Positions 11,927-22,464 are shown, counted from the first letter of the stretch. The stretch: DNA of 64,000 nt from Prochlorococcus sp. AG-388-F11 (GCA_003279845.1 QCGP01000005.1:1-64000); one strand, 5' to 3'. Numbers and translations: made by a program. Notes: a model not told the origin generated them from the sequence alone.

Positions 11927-12646
11927 TTATACATCTTCAGAAGTATTTTCCTCTGAATCAATACTCTCTTCAACTGTATCCTTTTCTACTTCCTCTTGTG
12001 AATTTTGTTTACCTGGCCCCATGGAAACTTTAACCAAAGCATGTCTCAAAACCTTTCCCTCTAAATGATAACCTCGCTGTAATTCTTCTACAATAAAATC
12101 TTCTTTAAACTCTTCACTCGGCTCTCTTAATACAGCTTCATGCAAATTTGGATCAAATTGCTGGCCAACAACTCTCATGGGGGCAACTCCTTGTTGTTTT
12201 AAAACTTCTACCAATTGTTTATACAATCCTTGATAACTTCTATGAAGGGCTTGAGCTTCTTCACTTTCTGGTTTTAGTTGTTGTCTTGCTCTTTCAAAAT
12301 TATCAACGATTGGGAGTATTGCAGTTAAAGTTTTAGAAACAAGTTGGACTTTTAAATCGTCCTGATCTCTAGACTGCCTTTTTCTAAAATTATCAAAATC
12401 TGCTGAAATTCTTACATATTGATTTTTTAATGTTTCGTGCTCTTTTTCTAACTGTTCTAACCTTGCATCATTATTGGAGATAGTATTTTTTAATTCTTCA
12501 GTATTTAATTCTTCTTTTTTTTCTGAAGATAATTCATCATTTTCGATTATTTTATCTTCAGCAGATGAAGTATCCTCAGGGGCATTATCCTGATTAGAAA
12601 CATCATTTTCTTTAATATCAATATTGTCTGATTGATTTTCAATCAT
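11927..12646 (-). CDS. grpE: nucleotide exchange factor GrpE
   Basis: [36 protein letters not shown]. Confidence 0.95.
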   Translation of the reverse strand: MIENQSDNIDIKENDVSNQDNAPEDTSSAEDKIIENDELSSEKKEELNTEELKNTISNNDARLEQLEKEHETLKNQYVRISADFDNFRKRQSRDQDDLKVQLVSKTLTAILPIVDNFERARQQLKPESEEAQALHRSYQGLYKQLVEVLKQQGVAPMRVVGQQFDPNLHEAVLREPSEEFKEDFIVEELQRGYHLEGKVLRHALVKVSMGPGKQNSQEEVEKDTVEESIDSEENTSEDV

Positions 12647-12721
12647 TTTTCTAAAAATTTAATAAAACCATTTTCCAATAAAGTGATGCACAAAACAAGT
12701 TGCGGAAGGCCGCACAAATTT

Positions 12722-13216
12722 TTACTCAGAAACAAACCTTAATGCTAATCCGTTATTACAGTATCTTTTGCCTGTAGGAAGTGGCCCATCATTAAAAACA
12801 TGTCCTTGGTGACCTCCGCATCTAGAGCAGTGATATTCGGTTCTTGGAACAATCAACTTAAAATCAACTTTTGTTGCAACTGATCCTTGAATTGAATCCC
12901 AAAAACTTGGCCATCCAGTGCCACTATCAAACTTTTTATCTGAGAGAAAAAGTGGTAAATCACATCCTGCGCAGTGAAAAACCCCTTTTCTTTTCTCATT
13001 ATTTAATTCACTACTGAAAGCTCTTTCAGTGCCTTCCTCCCTCAAAATATAATAGGATTCTGGACTTAGCCTGGATTTCCATTCTTCTTTTGATAAATTC
13101 CACTCCTCTTTAGAAGCAATCGAAGAGGCTAAAACTTGTATAGGCTTAAAAAATGTTTTTAGTATTGACATAGTAGGAATTAGAATAAAAGTCCTTCTTG
13201 ATAAAAATTGATTCAT
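12722..13216 (-). CDS. msrB: peptide-methionine (R)-S-oxide reductase
   Basis: CAGCDLPLF, SGTGWPSFWD, CSRCGGHQGHVFNDGPLPTGKRYCNN; start placed at MNQFLSRRTF (ORF track extends to 13249). Confidence 0.9.
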   Translation of the reverse strand: MNQFLSRRTFILIPTMSILKTFFKPIQVLASSIASKEEWNLSKEEWKSRLSPESYYILREEGTERAFSSELNNEKRKGVFHCAGCDLPLFLSDKKFDSGTGWPSFWDSIQGSVATKVDFKLIVPRTEYHCSRCGGHQGHVFNDGPLPTGKRYCNNGLALRFVSE

Positions 13217-13238
13217 ATATTTACTCACATAAAAAGTA

Positions 13239-14243
13239 ATGAGTTCCATACATCCTGATTCTATTAAAAATATTCATAAATTAAGTATTGCTCCAATGAT
13301 GGATTGTACGGATAAACATTTCAGAATGATAATGAGAAAAATAAGTTCTGAAGCTCTCTTGTATTCGGAAATGATTGTGGCTCAAAGTTTATTTCATACG
13401 GATAAAAAAGGAAAATTTTTGGATTTTAATAATGAAGAACACCCAATATCAATTCAATTTGGTGGAGACGATCCTGAAATCCTTAAAGAAGCTGCGAAAA
13501 TGGCGGAGGATTGGGGCTATGACGAAATCAACTTTAATGTAGGTTGTCCAAGTCCAAAAGTATGTTCTGGCAATTTTGGCGCTTCACTTATGAAAAATCC
13601 TGAAAAAGTAGCAAAATGCATAGAATCCCTAAAAAATAACTGCAGCTTACCAGTTACGATTAAACACAGAATAGGTGTAGATAATGATGATAGTTTCACT
13701 AAGTTAAATAAATTCGTAAGATATATTTCAAATGCCGGCGCAGACAGATTTATAGTTCATGCAAGGAAAGCAATATTAAAAGGTCTAAATCCAAAACAAA
13801 ATAGGACCATACCTCCTCTTCAATATGATGTAGTAAAAAAATTAAAAAAATTAAATCCAGAATTGTTAATAGAAATCAATGGAGGCTTCAAAAACATCAA
13901 CGAATCATTAAACGCTCTTAATGATGTTGATGGTGTAATGATTGGAAGATCAGCATATAAGCATCCTTTGAGATGGTCTGAAATTGACCAAAAAATTTAT
14001 GGAATCAACACAAAAACAAAATCAGCTTCAGATATTATCTTTTCGTTAATTCCTTACATAGAAGGACATTTAAGTAATGGAGGAAAATCGTGGGACATTT
14101 GCAAACATCTTATAAATTTAGTTGAAGGCATTCCAAAAGCAAAAATTTGGAGGACTCAAATTTCAGATAAATCTATAAGAAAAGAATTAGATATTAAATT
14201 TCTTCTTAAAGCAACAACCAGGCTTCAAGATATGGGTTACTGA
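13239..14243 (+). CDS. dusA: tRNA-dihydrouridine synthase (DusA-like)
   Basis: SIAPMMDCTDKHFRMIMR, NFNVGCPSPKVCSGNFGASLM, VTIKHRIGVD, FIVHARKAILKGLNPKQNR. Confidence 0.93.
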   Translation: MSSIHPDSIKNIHKLSIAPMMDCTDKHFRMIMRKISSEALLYSEMIVAQSLFHTDKKGKFLDFNNEEHPISIQFGGDDPEILKEAAKMAEDWGYDEINFNVGCPSPKVCSGNFGASLMKNPEKVAKCIESLKNNCSLPVTIKHRIGVDNDDSFTKLNKFVRYISNAGADRFIVHARKAILKGLNPKQNRTIPPLQYDVVKKLKKLNPELLIEINGGFKNINESLNALNDVDGVMIGRSAYKHPLRWSEIDQKIYGINTKTKSASDIIFSLIPYIEGHLSNGGKSWDICKHLINLVEGIPKAKIWRTQISDKSIRKELDIKFLLKATTRLQDMGY

Positions 14244-14734
14244 TTTTCATTGTTTGAGGAATTAGTATCATTTGAAATTCCCCTTTTTCTTCTACTCCTA
14301 CCACTTTCATATTCGGCATTTTCAGTGGAATTTCCATAACTTCTATCTTCCCAGCCCTCTGCTCCAGAGGATTTATTGGAATAAGAATTATTAGATTCAG
14401 AATTCTTACCACCGTAACCACCGCCATAGCCGCCGCTATTATTGCCGCCGCCACCGTAGCCTCCTCTACCTCCTCTACGAGATCCACCGGAACCTCTTGG
14501 CTCTGCTTTATTAATTCTTAAAGGTCTACCCATTAGCTCTGTACCTTGCAAACCATCAATAGCTGTTAACTCTATTGATTCATCTGCCATCTCAACAAAT
14601 GCGAATCCTCTTTTTCTTCCAGTATCTCTTTCAAGAGGGAGGGAACAATTTAAAACCTCTCCAAAGGGGGCAAACAACTGTAAAACATCTTCTCGCTCTG
14701 CGCGGAAAGGCAAATTGCCAACAAAAATACTCAC
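14237..14734 (-). CDS. RNA-binding protein, RRM domain plus glycine-rich tail
   Basis: SIFVGNLPF (RNP2), KRGFAFVEM (RNP1), Gly-rich GGRGGYGGGGNNSGGYGGGYGG. Confidence 0.92.
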   Translation of the reverse strand: MSIFVGNLPFRAEREDVLQLFAPFGEVLNCSLPLERDTGRKRGFAFVEMADESIELTAIDGLQGTELMGRPLRINKAEPRGSGGSRRGGRGGYGGGGNNSGGYGGGYGGKNSESNNSYSNKSSGAEGWEDRSYGNSTENAEYESGRSRRKRGISNDTNSSNNENQ

Positions 14735-14764
14735 TTTAAAAACAACAAAGAAAATTTAACAAAT

Positions 14765-14790
14765 ATAAAAGCTGCTATAGCAGCTTTTAT
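14765..14790 (-). terminator. perfect 26-bp palindrome, probable hairpin terminator downstream of argH
   Basis: ataaaagctgctatagcagcttttat is its own reverse complement; sits between argH stop (14849) and the RRM gene start (14734). Confidence 0.6.
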
Positions 14791-14848
14791 AACATTACTA
14801 TTTTATTCTACTTCAAAGCATACACTTGTTGTAGAAATAAATTTAGAT

Positions 14849-16228
14849 TCAAAGTGACAATTTTTTTTGCCAATTATTTACCTCTTTTTCTACTTGGATA
14901 AAAGCTGTCCCACCCTCACTAGTTCTTGATTTTACGACATTGAAAGGTTCAAGATCAGCAAAAACGTCCTCATCAAATTCAGGGTGAAATTTTTTAAATT
15001 CATTAATTTTAAGATTTTTAAATAATTTTTTGCTCTCTAAGCAGTACTTAACAATTTCACCCACAACTTGATAAGCGGTCCTAAAGGGAACCTCTTTACC
15101 AACTAAGTAATCTGCCAAATCAGTAGCATTCGAGAAGTCGTTTTCTACCGAATCAGACAATATTTTAATATTGAATTCTATGCCTTCATTTATTAAGATA
15201 GTCATTGCTTTAATGCAAGAAGATAAAGTCTCTGCAGTATCAAATATTGGCTCTTTGTCCTCTTGAAAATCCTTATTATATGCAAGTGGGACTCCTTTAA
15301 CCATAGTTAACAATGCTTGAAGATTTCCATAAACTCTCCCAGTTTTACCTCTTATCAATTCTGGCACATCTGGATTCTTTTTCTGCGGCATTAAGCTACT
15401 TCCCGTAGCACATTTATCTGTTAGTTTTGCAAAAGAAAATTCATCAGTTACCCATAAAATGATTTCTTCTGAAAATTTACTCAAATGAGACATTGCTAAA
15501 GCAGAAGCAGAAACAAACTCTATACAAAAATCTCTATCACTTACTGCATCGATACTATTTTTATAAATCTTTTCAAAACCTAATTCTGCGGCAGTGAAGT
15601 TCCTATCTATTTTTATTTTTGTCCCTGCTAATGCTGCAGCTCCCAATGGAGAAGTATTGACTCTTGATCTTACTTCTTTAAATCTATCTCGGTCTCTTTG
15701 GAACATTTCTAAATAAGCCAATAAATGATGAGCTAAAGATAATGGTTGCGCTCTTTGCATATGTGTATATCCAGGAATTAAGGTATATATATTAGATTTC
15801 GCAAGATTTAAGAGTGATTTTTGCAAATCAGTTATTAAGATTTCAAGATTATCAATCTCTTTTCTTAACCACAACCTTATATCTGTGCCCACTTGATCAT
15901 TTCTACTTCTACCTGTATGTAATTTTTTTCCAGTTTCACCAATTAAACTTATTAGTTTTTCTTCAATACAGTAGTGAATATCTTCGGAAGGAGGACTAGG
16001 AGAAAACTTACCCTCCAAATACTCAACTTTTATAGTCTCTAACCCATTAATAATCTGCAAAGTTTCAGAAGAAGATAAAACTTGAGTTTTGCCAAGCATT
16101 TTTGCATGGGCAATCGAGCAATCTAAATCTTCTACAATCAACTTTCTGTCAAAACCAATTGAAGAATTAAACTTTTCAATGAAAGGGTTAAGTGTCTTAT
16201 CAAATCTTTTACTCCAAACTTTTGCCAT
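14849..16228 (-). CDS. argH: argininosuccinate lyase
   Basis: [35 protein letters not shown]. Confidence 0.97.
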   Translation of the reverse strand: MAKVWSKRFDKTLNPFIEKFNSSIGFDRKLIVEDLDCSIAHAKMLGKTQVLSSSETLQIINGLETIKVEYLEGKFSPSPPSEDIHYCIEEKLISLIGETGKKLHTGRSRNDQVGTDIRLWLRKEIDNLEILITDLQKSLLNLAKSNIYTLIPGYTHMQRAQPLSLAHHLLAYLEMFQRDRDRFKEVRSRVNTSPLGAAALAGTKIKIDRNFTAAELGFEKIYKNSIDAVSDRDFCIEFVSASALAMSHLSKFSEEIILWVTDEFSFAKLTDKCATGSSLMPQKKNPDVPELIRGKTGRVYGNLQALLTMVKGVPLAYNKDFQEDKEPIFDTAETLSSCIKAMTILINEGIEFNIKILSDSVENDFSNATDLADYLVGKEVPFRTAYQVVGEIVKYCLESKKLFKNLKINEFKKFHPEFDEDVFADLEPFNVVKSRTSEGGTAFIQVEKEVNNWQKKLSL

Positions 16229-16291
16229 ATCAATTAGTAACTTTAGATATCTCTAATAAAGCATTTTTTTATATGAGTGACAAAAAAATAT

Positions 16292-17635
16292 CTATTTCAA
16301 CTGGAATATGACAATAGATGCATCATCTTCCAAATGTCTATTTTGTCCTGTAAAGTCATATAATTTTTTGAATATTTTGTTAACAATTTCTTGGGATGTA
16401 TAAGATTGCTTACATAATTTTGCAAAGATTTTAATTAACCTTTCCTCATCAAATCTTTCACCTAAAGAATTGGAAGTATCGATTACTCCATCAGTATAAT
16501 AAAGCACTAAATCGTTATCATTGAGCTTGATTTCACCGCAATGATATTTAGCGTCTTTTTGTAATCCAAGTACTAATCCTTCTGCATCTAATTTTATGAT
16601 TTTCTGATCTGAACTTCTCCAAAGCAAAGGTGGATTATGTGCTGCATTAGCAAATCTCAATTTCCTAGTTCTTGGGTCATAATCTGAATAGAATAATGTC
16701 ACAAATCTATGTGATTGATCTAGATCATTTATTGCTAGTTGATTTAAATCATGCAAAATTCTATCTGGAGGCAAACCTGTCAGAACCTCTGCACGAAGCA
16801 TTCCTCTTAACATAGTCATTAAAAGACCAGCTGGAATTCCTTTACCCATAACATCACCTATTACTAAAGCCCATCTAGCTTTTTCTTTTCTTTTTTCTGA
16901 GATGTTTGTCTTTAAGCACATAAAATCATAGTAATCACCGCCTAACTGAAGGGCTGGCCTGCAATGCGCAGCAAGATCTACACCATGAATTGTTGGACAA
17001 TAATCAGGAAGTAATTGAGATTGTATTTCAGCTCCAGTAGAAATTTCTCTATCTACATTCTCATGATTTTTCTTAGTTTTTATTAAAAAATAATTTTCTA
17101 ATCCAATAGCCAGACAATTTTGAATAAAATTAAAATCACTATCATCAGTAATTGATGGAATAGATGTATCTTTGCTAAAAATATAAATAAATCCTCTACA
17201 TTTTCCTCTAGATAAAATTTTTACTGTTTCGACTGTATATTCTTTAAAATGGTTTTTTAAGGCATTTTCAAAAGTAAGAATTTCTTTCATTTTGAAATGC
17301 CTAGAAAAATTAAATTGATTAAAAAAACTATCAATTTCTTCTTGAATTTTTAGAAATTCTTCTTTGGCAGAAATTTTAATGTTTTCGTGCCAAATTTCAC
17401 CCTCAGAATTTAAAGGAATAATTAATATGATCTTTTCATTAAAAATATGCTTAAAAATTAAGCTAATGTAATCCAGTAATTTATTTATATTGGAGAAAGA
17501 TTTTAAATAATATGCCAGTGAAGAAGCAATTTCAGCAAATTTGTATTTTTTATTTAAAGACACCGTAGAAATATTATCTAAGTATTTTTGAATAAATTTG
17601 TTTGAAAATAATTTATCTTTTTGATTATTTGTCAC
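16292..17635 (-). CDS. SpoIIE/RsbU-type PP2C phosphatase with GAF-like N-terminus
   Basis: LGGDYYDF, VIGDVMGKGIPAGLLMTMLRG, NAAHNPPLLWR, LYYTDGVID. Confidence 0.85.
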   Translation of the reverse strand: MTNNQKDKLFSNKFIQKYLDNISTVSLNKKYKFAEIASSLAYYLKSFSNINKLLDYISLIFKHIFNEKIILIIPLNSEGEIWHENIKISAKEEFLKIQEEIDSFFNQFNFSRHFKMKEILTFENALKNHFKEYTVETVKILSRGKCRGFIYIFSKDTSIPSITDDSDFNFIQNCLAIGLENYFLIKTKKNHENVDREISTGAEIQSQLLPDYCPTIHGVDLAAHCRPALQLGGDYYDFMCLKTNISEKRKEKARWALVIGDVMGKGIPAGLLMTMLRGMLRAEVLTGLPPDRILHDLNQLAINDLDQSHRFVTLFYSDYDPRTRKLRFANAAHNPPLLWRSSDQKIIKLDAEGLVLGLQKDAKYHCGEIKLNDNDLVLYYTDGVIDTSNSLGERFDEERLIKIFAKLCKQSYTSQEIVNKIFKKLYDFTGQNRHLEDDASIVIFQLK

Positions 17636-17702
17636 AACAAATTATATAGATAGATATGTTGTAACATTAAATTTAAATTTTTAAAAAAATTTAATTAAAT
17701 AT

Positions 17703-19001
17703 TTATTTATCTGAAAGCAAAGCCTCCACGAACTCATAACTATTAAAAGGTCTCAAATCTCTTATACCTTCACCAGCACCAATAAATCTAATAGGCAAAT
17801 TCACTTCTTCTGAAACAGCTAAAGAGACACCTCCTCTCGAAGTGCCATCTAATTTAGTAATAATTGCACCGCTTAAATTTGCTGATTTCGCAAAACTTTT
17901 TGCTTGCTTTAAACCATTTTGTCCTTGGCTTGCATCTAAAACTAATAATGATTCAATAATTGCGTCTGGAACTTTCTTATCGATAATTTTTTTTATTTTT
18001 GCTAATTCTTCCATTAAATTATTTTTTGTTTGCAATCTGCCTGCTGTATCAACAAGTAACAATTCAACATTTCTTTTTTTTGCAGAATTAATTGCATCAA
18101 AAACTACAGCAGCTGGATCAGCATTCTTTGATTGATTAGATATAACATCAACATTACTCCTCTCTCCCCATATTTTGAGCTGTTCTACCGCCGCTGCTCT
18201 AAAAGTATCAGCAGCAGCAATCAATGTTTTATAATTACTCCTCGATGAAAGATAGGCTAATTTTCCTAAAGTAGTAGTTTTTCCAACACCATTAACTCCT
18301 ACTAATAGCCAGATGTTTAACTTACCCTTTTGAGGCACTAAAAGATCTGTACCTGAATTTTTTATTGGTTTATCGATAATAAATTTTAATTCTTCCTTTA
18401 AGAATTTTATTCCTGCTTCTCCACCAACAACTTCTTCATTTAATTTTTTTCTAAGAGAACTTATGACTTTATCAGTTGAATCAATTCCGACATCTGCTCT
18501 TATTAATAAGGTCTCTAAGTCATCTAGAGATTCAGGAGTAAGAGGATCATCTCCCAATTTATCCAATAATTCGGAAACTAATCCTTTTCGTGTCTCTTCT
18601 AATCCTCTTCTTAATTTAGTTAACCAATCAATTTCATCTATCGATATTTGACTCATTTTTTTTCCCTGAGAAGCTAATACCATTGCTGACCAAGTAAAAT
18701 CTTCATCAAACTCTCCCAATTCAGGTTCGAAAAGATTTTCTATACTTGGACTGCTAATCGATTCTTGTTTTTGGTCTTCTTGCTTCTGTAATTCTTGTTT
18801 TTGGTCTTCTTGCTTCTGTAATTCTTGTTTTTGGTCTTCTTGCTTCTGTAATTCTTGTTTTTGGTCTTCTTGCTTCTGTAATTCTTGTTTTTGGTCTTCT
18901 TGCTTCTGTAATTCTTGTTTTTGGTCTTCTTGTCGTTTTTTTAAAAGTGCGTAAGCTTGTGCAGCCCACTCTCGAGAATTATCAGAATCAGTATTTGTCA
19001 T
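17703..19001 (-). CDS. ftsY: signal recognition particle receptor FtsY
   Basis: GVNGVGKTTTLGKLA, DTFRAAAVEQL, LLVDTAGRLQ, ITKLDGTSRGG; N-terminal QKQEDQKQEL repeats. Confidence 0.96.
   Translation of the reverse strand: MTNTDSDNSREWAAQAYALLKKRQEDQKQELQKQEDQKQELQKQEDQKQELQKQEDQKQELQKQEDQKQELQKQEDQKQESISSPSIENLFEPELGEFDEDFTWSAMVLASQGKKMSQISIDEIDWLTKLRRGLEETRKGLVSELLDKLGDDPLTPESLDDLETLLIRADVGIDSTDKVISSLRKKLNEEVVGGEAGIKFLKEELKFIIDKPIKNSGTDLLVPQKGKLNIWLLVGVNGVGKTTTLGKLAYLSSRSNYKTLIAAADTFRAAAVEQLKIWGERSNVDVISNQSKNADPAAVVFDAINSAKKRNVELLLVDTAGRLQTKNNLMEELAKIKKIIDKKVPDAIIESLLVLDASQGQNGLKQAKSFAKSANLSGAIITKLDGTSRGGVSLAVSEEVNLPIRFIGAGEGIRDLRPFNSYEFVEALLSDK
18761..18932 (-). repeat. perfect 30-bp tandem repeat, about 5.7 copies, within ftsY
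   Basis: unit attcttgtttttggtcttcttgcttctgta (+ strand) repeated without mismatch from 18761; last partial copy ends about 18932. Confidence 0.98.
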
Positions 19002-19059
19002 TGATATTTTTGGTTCGTATCTAATAAAGTTTAAAATATTATTTATTTATATCAAATAA

Positions 19060-19692
19060 TTATTTCAATTTTACTGTTTGCAATCTCCTTAGAACTCCAT
19101 TAATAAATTTTCTTCCTCTTATATCACTATATTTATTTGCTAGATTTACTGCCTCATCACAAGCAACCGCAACAGGTGTGCTCAGAAAATTTATATCCAC
19201 GTAGGCTAAACGCAAAATATCTCGATCAATTCTTGGTAATCTTTTTAATCTCCAACCATCCATTGCTTGGTCAATATCAGAATCAATAATTGTAAGATTA
19301 TTAATAATATTTATAATCCTCTGATTCACATCTTCTCTAATATCAATTTGTCCACTTGAGACTATTAATTTTGGAAAATCTAAAGTTACTGAGAGTGTAT
19401 TCATCACATTTTCAATTTTTTTAAGAGATTTTTTCAACTCATCTCTAACATCTGCAAATGAGGAATTAACCCCTTCTCGCAATTCACTATCTAATATTGT
19501 TTGCGATGCATTCTCTAACTCGGATTCACAATTATCTAATTCATCTCTGCAATGGTTTATTAGAGAATCCAATGCGGATTCAAAAATCTCTTCTATCTGA
19601 AATTTATTTAATTTAAAGTCACCTTTATCTTTTATTAAGCCAAGAGAAATTAAAGATAATTCTCTAGACAGAGATCTATTATTATTCATCAA
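19060..19692 (-). CDS. nusB: transcription antitermination factor NusB
   Basis: C-terminal NusB fold signature LPRIDRDILRLAYVDINF...VACDEAVNLANKYSDIRGRKFINGVL. Confidence 0.9.
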   Translation of the reverse strand: MMNNNRSLSRELSLISLGLIKDKGDFKLNKFQIEEIFESALDSLINHCRDELDNCESELENASQTILDSELREGVNSSFADVRDELKKSLKKIENVMNTLSVTLDFPKLIVSSGQIDIREDVNQRIINIINNLTIIDSDIDQAMDGWRLKRLPRIDRDILRLAYVDINFLSTPVAVACDEAVNLANKYSDIRGRKFINGVLRRLQTVKLK

Positions 19693-20427
19693 CTAAGGAG
19701 AAGTATTAGTGGAAGCTCGTAATTGAGAAAACAATTTTGAAAATGTTGGATTTGTTGTATTATTTTTTTCATCTGGATTAACTATCCCAACAGAAATTAT
19801 TGTTCTAAAAGCATCTTCTACAGAAATATCTAAATCCTTGACTGAAGACTCAGGAACCAAAGTATACCAACCGGTCGTTGGGTTTGGTGCTGTAGGTATA
19901 AAAACACTTAGCAACTTTTCTTTCAAATCTGGCTGCAAAGAAGGGCCGACATCACCAGTAACAAAGCCTACACTATATAATCCCTCACGTGGATATTCAA
20001 CTAAAACAACTCTTCTAAATCGATTAGATTTATTACTCAAGAATGTTTCTAGTAATTGTTTAAGAGTTTTATAAACTGCCCCTGCTACAGGAATTTTTGA
20101 TAGCGTGCCTTCTCCAAATTCTAATAACCATCTCCCTACGAAATTTCTTGCCATTAAACCTATAAGTAAAATAGCTAACAAAGGCACAGTTAAACCCAAA
20201 GTAAGATTTATTAAATCTTGTAATAAAGGATTTAAATTGATAAAAGGATTTAATTGCTTAGGTACAGAAGTGACTAATGTTAAAACAAATTTACTTACTA
20301 ATGACGACAGCCAAATAGTTGTTGCCAAAGGAATTACAACCAATAATCCGGCAATAAGATCATTTTTTAGATCCTGTTGAAGCCTAGATCCTAGGTTAGT
20401 TTCTTGATTTTGATTAGACTCAACCAA
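19693..20427 (-). CDS. DUF502 family membrane protein
   Basis: GLLVVIPLATTIWL, LGLTVPLLAILLIGLMARNFVGRWL, IPVAGAVYKTLKQ, FIPTAPNPTTGWYTLVPE. Confidence 0.85.
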   Translation of the reverse strand: MVESNQNQETNLGSRLQQDLKNDLIAGLLVVIPLATTIWLSSLVSKFVLTLVTSVPKQLNPFINLNPLLQDLINLTLGLTVPLLAILLIGLMARNFVGRWLLEFGEGTLSKIPVAGAVYKTLKQLLETFLSNKSNRFRRVVLVEYPREGLYSVGFVTGDVGPSLQPDLKEKLLSVFIPTAPNPTTGWYTLVPESSVKDLDISVEDAFRTIISVGIVNPDEKNNTTNPTFSKLFSQLRASTNTSP

Positions 20428-20574
20428 AATAATTTATCTTAACTATTATAATTTTACTAATAATTTAACTGTTTTTACAAAATTAGGATATGTTTTTTTT
20501 TAATAAATTTAAATTATTTATTAGTTTCCTTCCCAAAAAAAACTTTAAGAAGAAATGCTATACATAATAAAGAA

Positions 20575-21522
20575 ATGATTAATACAATTAAGAACAAAGC
20601 AGAGATAAGTAAAAAATTAAAAGAAAAAGCAATTAAAGAAGGTTTTGCAATATCTGGAATCGCTTCAATACCAGGAAGTTCACGCTTAAAATTAAGAAAT
20701 AATGCACTAGAAAGATGGTTATCAAATAACTACCATAGTGAAATGAAATGGATGGAAGCAGAAAGAAGAAAAAACATATGCTCACTACTGGAAGGAGCAA
20801 AAAGTGTACTAAGCGTAGGATTTAATTACCTTAGTGAGGAAAATAATTACAATAACAAACTCTTGAAAGTTGGAAAATTTAGTCAAGGAGAAGATTATCA
20901 CAGAGTAATTTACAAAAAATTAAAGAAAATTGGTAGATGGATTAACCAAGAAATTCCAAATTGCAAATGGAAAATATGTGTTGATACTTCCCCACTTCTT
21001 GAAAAAGCATGGGCTGAAGAATCAGGGCTAGGCTGGATAGGTAAAAATAGCAATCTTATAAGCAAAAAAAATGGTTCTTGGCTGACTTTAGGCTTTATAA
21101 TCCTTACAAAAGATCTAGTACCAGATAAACCTCATCAATCACTTTGCGGTAAATGTGATATTTGTATTGAACATTGCCCAACACAAGCAATAGTAGAACC
21201 TTTTGTAATTGAATCAAATTTATGTATTGCTTATCACACCATAGAGAGTAGAGAAAAAAAAATTCCAAAAAATATAGAGAAAAATTTAAATGGATGGGTT
21301 GCAGGATGTGATATCTGTCAAGATGTCTGCCCTTGGAATAGATCAGTGCCCCACAACAATACTTTTGAAACTACTCCAAAAGAATGGGTTAAAGATCTAA
21401 ATTTTGAGTCATTAAATTGGAATGATGAAACATGGAAAAACAATCTTAAAACAAATACATTAAAAAGAATCAAACCATGGATGTGGAGAAGAAATATAAA
21501 AGCAAATCTAAAAAATAAATAA
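20575..21522 (+). CDS. queG: epoxyqueuosine reductase
   Basis: WAEESGLGWIGKNSNLI, CGKCDICIEHCPTQAI, CDICQDVCPWN. Confidence 0.93.
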   Translation: MINTIKNKAEISKKLKEKAIKEGFAISGIASIPGSSRLKLRNNALERWLSNNYHSEMKWMEAERRKNICSLLEGAKSVLSVGFNYLSEENNYNNKLLKVGKFSQGEDYHRVIYKKLKKIGRWINQEIPNCKWKICVDTSPLLEKAWAEESGLGWIGKNSNLISKKNGSWLTLGFIILTKDLVPDKPHQSLCGKCDICIEHCPTQAIVEPFVIESNLCIAYHTIESREKKIPKNIEKNLNGWVAGCDICQDVCPWNRSVPHNNTFETTPKEWVKDLNFESLNWNDETWKNNLKTNTLKRIKPWMWRRNIKANLKNK

Positions 21523-21524
21523 AT

Positions 21525-22388
21525 ATGAAAAAGTTTTTAAAAAAAATAATAAGCATCTCCTTAATTAGTTTTTACTTTTTAAAAATTGATCAAGTGCAAT
21601 CATTAATCCCCTATTATTATTTTCCAACTATTAAAAATTTACAAAATGAAAGCTCGTCTATTGGCAAAAATGCGTATCAACTTTTATATTTTGGACAATA
21701 CGAAAAAAGTCTTAACTTAGCAAGATTAGCTGTAAAAATAAATAAAAAAGATGAAAAACTTTGGTTAATTTTGGCTGAAGCACAGATAGCGAACAAACTC
21801 TACGAAAAGGCATTAGTTTCTCTAAGAAAAGCAGAAAAAATCAATTCAAGCATTGTTGAAATATACATTGCTAAAAGCAATATTTATATACAAACTTCAC
21901 AACTAAAAAATGCAAAGTCTGCTTTAGAAACAGCATTAAGAATTGAGCCTAATAACTATAAGACTATTTTTCAATTAGGAAATATTTTTTTAATGGAAAA
22001 AAACTACTCACAATCCCTAAAGTTATTTGATAAATCTGTTAAGATTAAACCCGATTTTTGGCAAGCAATAAATAATCAAGGTTTGGCTTATTTCGAGAAA
22101 GGCAAGGTTAATCTATCTATTAAACTTTTTGAAAAAGCAATTAATATTGAGGATAATGCTGAACCATTACTAGGACTCGCTTCATGTTTAAGAATGAAAG
22201 ATATTACCTTAGCTCTTAAACTGGCAAAAAAAGCTTTAACTAAGGATCCTAACTACGTTGACTATGCTTATAGAAAAGAACAATTATGGGGGGAGAAATT
22301 ACAAAACTCAACAGAAACTCTCTTGAAAAATGAGCAACTTCAAACAGATGTAATAATTGCGAAATCAAAAATAAATACATCTTATTAA
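21525..22388 (+). CDS. TPR repeat protein with N-terminal hydrophobic segment
   Basis: multiple TPR-like repeats (KSALETALRIEPNNYKTIFQLGNIF..., AINNQGLAYFEKGKVNLSIKLFEKAINI). Confidence 0.8.
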   Translation: MKKFLKKIISISLISFYFLKIDQVQSLIPYYYFPTIKNLQNESSSIGKNAYQLLYFGQYEKSLNLARLAVKINKKDEKLWLILAEAQIANKLYEKALVSLRKAEKINSSIVEIYIAKSNIYIQTSQLKNAKSALETALRIEPNNYKTIFQLGNIFLMEKNYSQSLKLFDKSVKIKPDFWQAINNQGLAYFEKGKVNLSIKLFEKAINIEDNAEPLLGLASCLRMKDITLALKLAKKALTKDPNYVDYAYRKEQLWGEKLQNSTETLLKNEQLQTDVIIAKSKINTSY

Positions 22389-22464
22389 TTTCAATACTGG
22401 TAAATATTTTTTTACCTATTAGTCTTAATTTAGTTAAACAAAAAATATTAAATTTTAAGTTTTA

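Noticed and set aside
14206-14487. 93-aa minus ORF rich in V/A/E
   Set aside because: Out-of-frame reading of the Gly-rich RRM gene tail.
18754-18969. 71-aa repetitive ORF (RRPKTRITEA)n and possible CRISPR-like direct repeats
   Set aside because: It is an alternate reading frame of the ftsY 30-bp tandem repeat; repeats are contiguous with no spacers, so not CRISPR.
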